DNA from: Firm-08 sp045546995
GTDB lineage: Bacteria > Bacillota > Clostridia > Oscillospirales > QAKW01
Assembly: GCA_045546995.1 (NCBI GenBank)
Contig: JAZQDW010000081.1
Coordinates: 1-52,782 of the forward strand
Direction of reading: 5' to 3'
DNA: 52,782 nucleotides
The notes below the pieces were generated by a model that worked only from the letters and a program-made list of their open reading frames with translations, did not search any database and was not told the DNA's origin. Shown here piece after piece: positions 49,520 through 52,782 of this stretch. The position numbers and the translations under genes are program-made. Position 1 is the first letter of the stretch. Every line of letters begins with the position of its first letter.

Positions 49520-50703
49520 ATTTTTACCTCAATTCCAACTGCCTTCATTGCCTCAAAAAATTCCGGCCAACTTTTGGCCACTGCCTCGGCGCCACGGATA
49601 CAGCCGCCCAAACGGCTGAGCAGTACCGTCATAGCCATCACGACGCGATGATCCCCCTGACCGTCGATCTCCTCGACGGGAGGGCGCAGTCCTGCAGGTG
49701 TGATCTGCACCGTATCTTCATCCACCTGCAACATAATTCCGCACTTGGCCAGTTCGGTCTGCATGGCGGCAATGCGGTCACTTTCCTTCAGCCGCAACCG
49801 TCGACAACCCACAAACCGACCGCCCTTGACGGCCGCCAGCGCAAAGAGCACCGGCGCCAGATCGGGACAATCGGAAAGATCTAACGTTTCTGTTCCCAGT
49901 TTTTCAAAATAAGCAAGGCAGACCTGATCGCCCTGCACGCTGTCCTCTTGCAGACCTTGCAGGTCGATGGCGCCGCCCAATACGTTCAGCGCCAATGGAA
50001 AGGCGGCGTTGGACCAATCCCCTTCCACCGTAAATTCATTCCGTTGATACCGCCCGCCGCCGACGATGCGATAGCCGTCAGGCACCTCATCGATCTGAAT
50101 ACCGAACGCGCGCTGTACCTGTATGGTCAGCGCCACGTAGGACATACTTTCCCGTTTGCCTCGCAGTTCCAGCGTGCTCTCACCGGGCAACAGCGGCAAC
50201 GCCAACAAGAGCCCCGTCACAAATTGGCTGCTGCGATCCGCCGCCACCGAAAAGGCGCCGGCAGACAAAGGGCCGCACACGGTAATTACGTTTTCCTTTT
50301 GTTCAAAGCGACAGCCCTTTTCTTTGCACAGCTGTCGGTATTCCTCCAGCGGTCGGCTGGCCAGACGACCGTGGCACACCAGCTCCACCGGCTGATGCCC
50401 CAACAGACACAGAGGGATGAGAAATCGCAGGGTCGACCCACTTTCCCCGCAATCAATGCGGCAGGCGGGGATGTTTTGCGGTACCAGTCCTCCCAGGGTG
50501 ATCCTATCGCCCTCCCGCTGTACCTGCGCCCCCATTCCGACCAAACAGCCGATGGTGGCGCGCATATCCTGACTGTCCCCCACGCCGCACACGGTACAGC
50601 CATCGCTCAACGCCGCGGCGATGAGGGCCCGATGGGCCGCCGATTTGGAGGGCGGCGCCTGTAACAAACCGTGCGCTGTGGAGGGAGTGATCGTTACCTT
50701 CAT
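49513..50703 (-). CDS. aroA: 3-phosphoshikimate 1-carboxyvinyltransferase (EPSP synthase)
   Basis: A 396-residue enzyme adding enolpyruvate to shikimate 3-phosphate. PPSKSAAHRALIAAALSDG at the N-terminus, DCGESGSTLRFLIPLCLLG in the phosphate site region, RLRLKESDRIAAMQTEL and DHRVVMAMTVLL at the C-terminus. Shorter than the usual 425-430 because of compact loops. The start ATG overlaps the aroQ stop (ATGA); the longer frame to 50781 lies inside aroQ. The first Lys motif SKSAAHR and the GESGSTLRF region place it among class-II-like enzymes, but glyphosate sensitivity cannot be read here. Confidence 0.96.
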   Translation of the reverse strand: MKVTITPSTAHGLLQAPPSKSAAHRALIAAALSDGCTVCGVGDSQDMRATIGCLVGMGAQVQREGDRITLGGLVPQNIPACRIDCGESGSTLRFLIPLCLLGHQPVELVCHGRLASRPLEEYRQLCKEKGCRFEQKENVITVCGPLSAGAFSVAADRSSQFVTGLLLALPLLPGESTLELRGKRESMSYVALTIQVQRAFGIQIDEVPDGYRIVGGGRYQRNEFTVEGDWSNAAFPLALNVLGGAIDLQGLQEDSVQGDQVCLAYFEKLGTETLDLSDCPDLAPVLFALAAVKGGRFVGCRRLRLKESDRIAAMQTELAKCGIMLQVDEDTVQITPAGLRPPVEEIDGQGDHRVVMAMTVLLSRLGGCIRGAEAVAKSWPEFFEAMKAVGIEVKIC

Positions 50704-51134
50704 TTCATTACCTCTTTTTGCAACAGATCCATAGCCTGCAAATATCCGTCCGTGCCCTGTCCACTGATGGTGGCGATGCACGCCTGCCGAACATAGCTGA
50801 TCTGTCGGAAATCCTCCCGTTTGGATACGTCGCTGATGTGAACCTCCACCGTGGGGATCCCCACCGCCTTCAAAGCATCCAGCAGTGCCACCGAGGTATG
50901 GGTATAAGCGGCGGGATTGAACACGATCCCGTCCACCCGTCCGTAAGCCGATTGAATGGCATCCACCAATGCGCCCTCGTGATTGGATTGAAAAATCTCC
51001 ACCGCTGCGCCGATGGTCGCCCCGTGGGCGCGGATCTTGTCACACAAAGCGGCATAATCCTCTTTGCCGTAAATATCAGGTTCCCGCAGACCCAGCAGAT
51101 TGAGATTGGGTCCGTTGAGTATCAACAATTTCAT
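50700..51134 (-). CDS. aroQ: 3-dehydroquinate dehydratase, type II
   Basis: A 144-residue dodecameric-type dehydroquinase. ILNGPNLNLLGLREPDIYG holds the N-terminal motif with the catalytic Tyr region, FQSNHEGALVDAIQSA the substrate loop, and FNPAAYTHTSVALLDAL the catalytic His. It starts at the ATG at 51134 with AAAGGA 9 bases upstream, and overlaps the end of the aroE-aroK fusion by four bases. Intact. Confidence 0.96.
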   Translation of the reverse strand: MKLLILNGPNLNLLGLREPDIYGKEDYAALCDKIRAHGATIGAAVEIFQSNHEGALVDAIQSAYGRVDGIVFNPAAYTHTSVALLDALKAVGIPTVEVHISDVSKREDFRQISYVRQACIATISGQGTDGYLQAMDLLQKEVMK

Positions 51135-52366
51135 AACATACATTCCTTTATGATCCTTTGTGCGGTCTCCTCCGCCGTGGGGTTGCCCTCTATATGAAGA
51201 TCAGCCGCCCCGCAATAGATGTCATACCGCTCTTTATAACGCTGTTCCAATGCCGCCCGATCGGAGGACAAGGGTCGATCCCGGGTGGCCAGCAACGCCG
51301 CCACCGGCCGATCGAGAAACACGGTCTTTCCGTTGTGGCGCAATGCGCGCACGTTTTCCTGCCGCAGCACGGCGCCGCCGCCCGTGGCAACGATCAGCCC
51401 CTGACGGGGGGCAAGAGAAGCGATCACCTGCGCCTCCAGCGCACGGAAGGCTGCCTCCCCTTCTTGGACAAAAATGTCCGGGATGCTTTTGCCCGCCTGC
51501 TCTACGATCAGCGCATCGGTATCTACCAACTCCCTGCCCGTTTGTTCGGCCAGCAAGCCCCCCACCGTGCTTTTACCGCAAGAGGGCATACCGATCAGCA
51601 CAATATTTTCCTTTTGGGCAAACAGTTGGGTAAACACCTGCTCCACCCGACGCTCCGGCACCGTGGTATCCAAAAAATGCTCCACGGCCTTGGCCGCCTG
51701 CGCCACCAGCATATACAGTCCGCCCACCGCTGTAAGCCCTCTGTCCTGCGCCTGCAGAACAAGGGTACTGCGCAGAGGATTGTATACTGCATCGACCACT
51801 CCTTCCAACACAGGAAAGACGCTGATATCGATGGCCGCTCCCTGCAGATGGGGGTACATTCCGGCCGGGGTGGTATTGATGATCACCTCGGTATCCGTAT
51901 GCTCCACAGCCGTTTCATAGGTAATGCAGTCCTCTCTGGCCGTGCGGGATACACGGAAAACCACCCGCGCCCCCAGATGCTCGGCCACCGCCAAAGCAGT
52001 TTTGGAGGTCCCGCCCGAGCCGAGGATCAACACTTTTTTATCCCGCAGAGCGATCCCGGCCCGACAAATGAGCCGTTCCAACCCGTAAAAATCCGTATTA
52101 TATCCCCACAGCTCACCGTCCCGATGAACGATGGTATTCACTGCGCCGATCTTTTGGGCCGGCGCATCGATATGCTGCAGATAGGGCAACACCGTTTGCT
52201 TGTAGGGAATGGTCACGTTGATGGCGCGAAAATCCCGCTGTTTCATAAATGCATCCACCGCATCGGGGGACAATTCCACCAGCTGATAATCGTAATCCGC
52301 CAATTGATTGTGAATGATTTTGGAAAAGCTGTGTCCCAGCTTTTCTCCGATACAACCGTATTGCAT
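51131..52366 (-). CDS. Shikimate dehydrogenase-shikimate kinase fusion
   Basis: A 411-residue bifunctional protein. Residues 1 to about 245 are shikimate dehydrogenase (AroE): start CIGEKLGHSFSKIIHN, catalytic Lys56 in NVTIPYK, Asp92 in YNTDFYG, Rossmann ILGSGGTSKTALAVAEHL. Residues about 252-411 are shikimate kinase (AroK): Walker A GMPSCGKST (259-267), then DTDALIVEQAGKSIPDIF, EAAFRALEAQV, VATGGGAVLR and the lid with RDRPLSSD. The two reactions are consecutive steps, so fusion could help channel shikimate. Its start follows aroC by three bases. Confidence 0.95.
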   Translation of the reverse strand: MQYGCIGEKLGHSFSKIIHNQLADYDYQLVELSPDAVDAFMKQRDFRAINVTIPYKQTVLPYLQHIDAPAQKIGAVNTIVHRDGELWGYNTDFYGLERLICRAGIALRDKKVLILGSGGTSKTALAVAEHLGARVVFRVSRTAREDCITYETAVEHTDTEVIINTTPAGMYPHLQGAAIDISVFPVLEGVVDAVYNPLRSTLVLQAQDRGLTAVGGLYMLVAQAAKAVEHFLDTTVPERRVEQVFTQLFAQKENIVLIGMPSCGKSTVGGLLAEQTGRELVDTDALIVEQAGKSIPDIFVQEGEAAFRALEAQVIASLAPRQGLIVATGGGAVLRQENVRALRHNGKTVFLDRPVAALLATRDRPLSSDRAALEQRYKERYDIYCGAADLHIEGNPTAEETAQRIIKECML

Positions 52367-52369
52367 GCG

Positions 52370-52782
52370 TCATTCCTCCGGTGCAAAATAATCCGTTCCA
52401 AACCTGCCAAGCAGAGCATCGCACAGCACAAGGGCGATAATGCTGTCCACTACGATTCTGGCCCGATGAACGATGCAGGGATCGTGGCGGCCCTTTGCAG
52501 AGAGCAAGGTGTCCTGCCGGGTGGAAATATCAATGGTTTTCTGCGCCATGCCAATGGTAGGTGTGGGTTTGATGACGGTAGAAACCAGCAAAGGCATGCC
52601 GTTGGTGATGCCGCCGTTGATGCCGCCGTTATGATTGGTGCGGGTGCGTGCAATGCCCGCATCATCGTAATAAAAGGCATCGTTTGCTTCGCTGCCCCGC
52701 ATGGAAGCCATGGCAAAGCCGTCACCGAAGGAAACACCTTTCACAGCCGGAATGGAAAACAGACCATGGGAGAGCAGTCCTT
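52370..52782 (-). CDS. aroC: Chorismate synthase, partial (5' end outside the window)
   Basis: The C-terminal 136 codons are visible. The frame begins in ...GLFSIPAVKGVSFGDGF at the window edge and continues with NHNGGINGGITNGMPL, FMN/substrate-site region KPTPTIG, GRHDPCIVHRA and the ending ALVLCDALLGRFG, all typical of chorismate synthase. It converts EPSP to chorismate. It is the first gene seen of the aro operon, three bases ahead of the aroE-aroK fusion; earlier genes may lie beyond the edge. Confidence 0.96.
   Translation of the reverse strand, partial: GLLSHGLFSIPAVKGVSFGDGFAMASMRGSEANDAFYYDDAGIARTRTNHNGGINGGITNGMPLLVSTVIKPTPTIGMAQKTIDISTRQDTLLSAKGRHDPCIVHRARIVVDSIIALVLCDALLGRFGTDYFAPEE

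Overview
The window looks like the replication-origin region of a mid-GC Gram-positive anaerobe of the Bacillota, class Clostridia. An Oscillospirales-like uncultured gut lineage is my guess, with low confidence below class. The evidence is the block dnaA-dnaN-yaaA-recF-remB-gyrB-gyrA on the minus strand, facing rpmH-rnpA-yidD-yidC-jag on the plus strand. Strong AGGAGG ribosome binding sites, TTGACA/TATAAT promoters, a KtrAB potassium system, a DUF1292 protein and SLH/lipoprotein envelope genes fit the same picture.

Layout. 1-750: repeats and hairpins, plus a possible partial gene off the left edge. 750-3050: a DUF1292 protein and, divergently, a glycine riboswitch controlling an alanine/glycine:cation symporter. 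3.2-5.3 kb: ktrA/ktrB. 5.3-14.1 kb: the dnaA-gyrA replication operon. The likely oriC lies between dnaA and dnaN, with a run of DnaA boxes followed by a DnaA-trio and an AT-rich stretch. 14.3-18.6 kb: glyS, then rpmH, rnpA, yidD, yidC and jag. 18.6-19.7 kb: about 1.1 kb of non-coding palindrome arrays, where the usual gene order past jag is lost. 19.7-27.1 kb: glycerol-1-phosphate dehydrogenase, then argF, a polar amino acid ABC transporter, argH and argG, with putative ARG boxes before argG. 27.3-30.2 kb: an ECF sigma factor, a membrane protein and a secreted lipoprotein serpin in a tightly overlapping operon. 30.2-36.7 kb: the F-type ATP synthase operon. 36.7-38.5 kb: mosaic repeats and a BspA-type LRR/SLH surface protein. 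38.6-44.2 kb: a membrane-anchored trigger-factor-like foldase, then a heterodimeric ABC exporter with its MarR regulator. 44.3-47.6 kb: a UroD-family gene broken by an in-frame TGA, a divergent AraC regulator and a CDF metal transporter. 47.6-52.8 kb: a shikimate/tyrosine operon (aroC, aroEK fusion, aroQ, aroA, tyrA, aroF), cut by the right edge.

Most unusual content. (1) One open reading frame joins a b'-type stator helix, the delta C-terminal domain and the whole alpha subunit of ATP synthase; the epsilon subunit also lacks its C-terminal helices. (2) Arrays of small hairpins are joined by short conserved linkers whose orientation flips at the array centre; one array sits between the two halves of what looks like a split terminator. 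(3) A REP-like insert at the end of the SLH gene is flanked by a 27-bp duplication of that gene's last codons. (4) A sigma factor/membrane protein/serpin cassette. (5) The single in-frame TGA in the UroD-family gene.

All annotation is by reading the sequence and recalling protein families; no database search was run. Start codons were chosen by ribosome binding site and family N-terminus, and several are shorter than the longest open frame.
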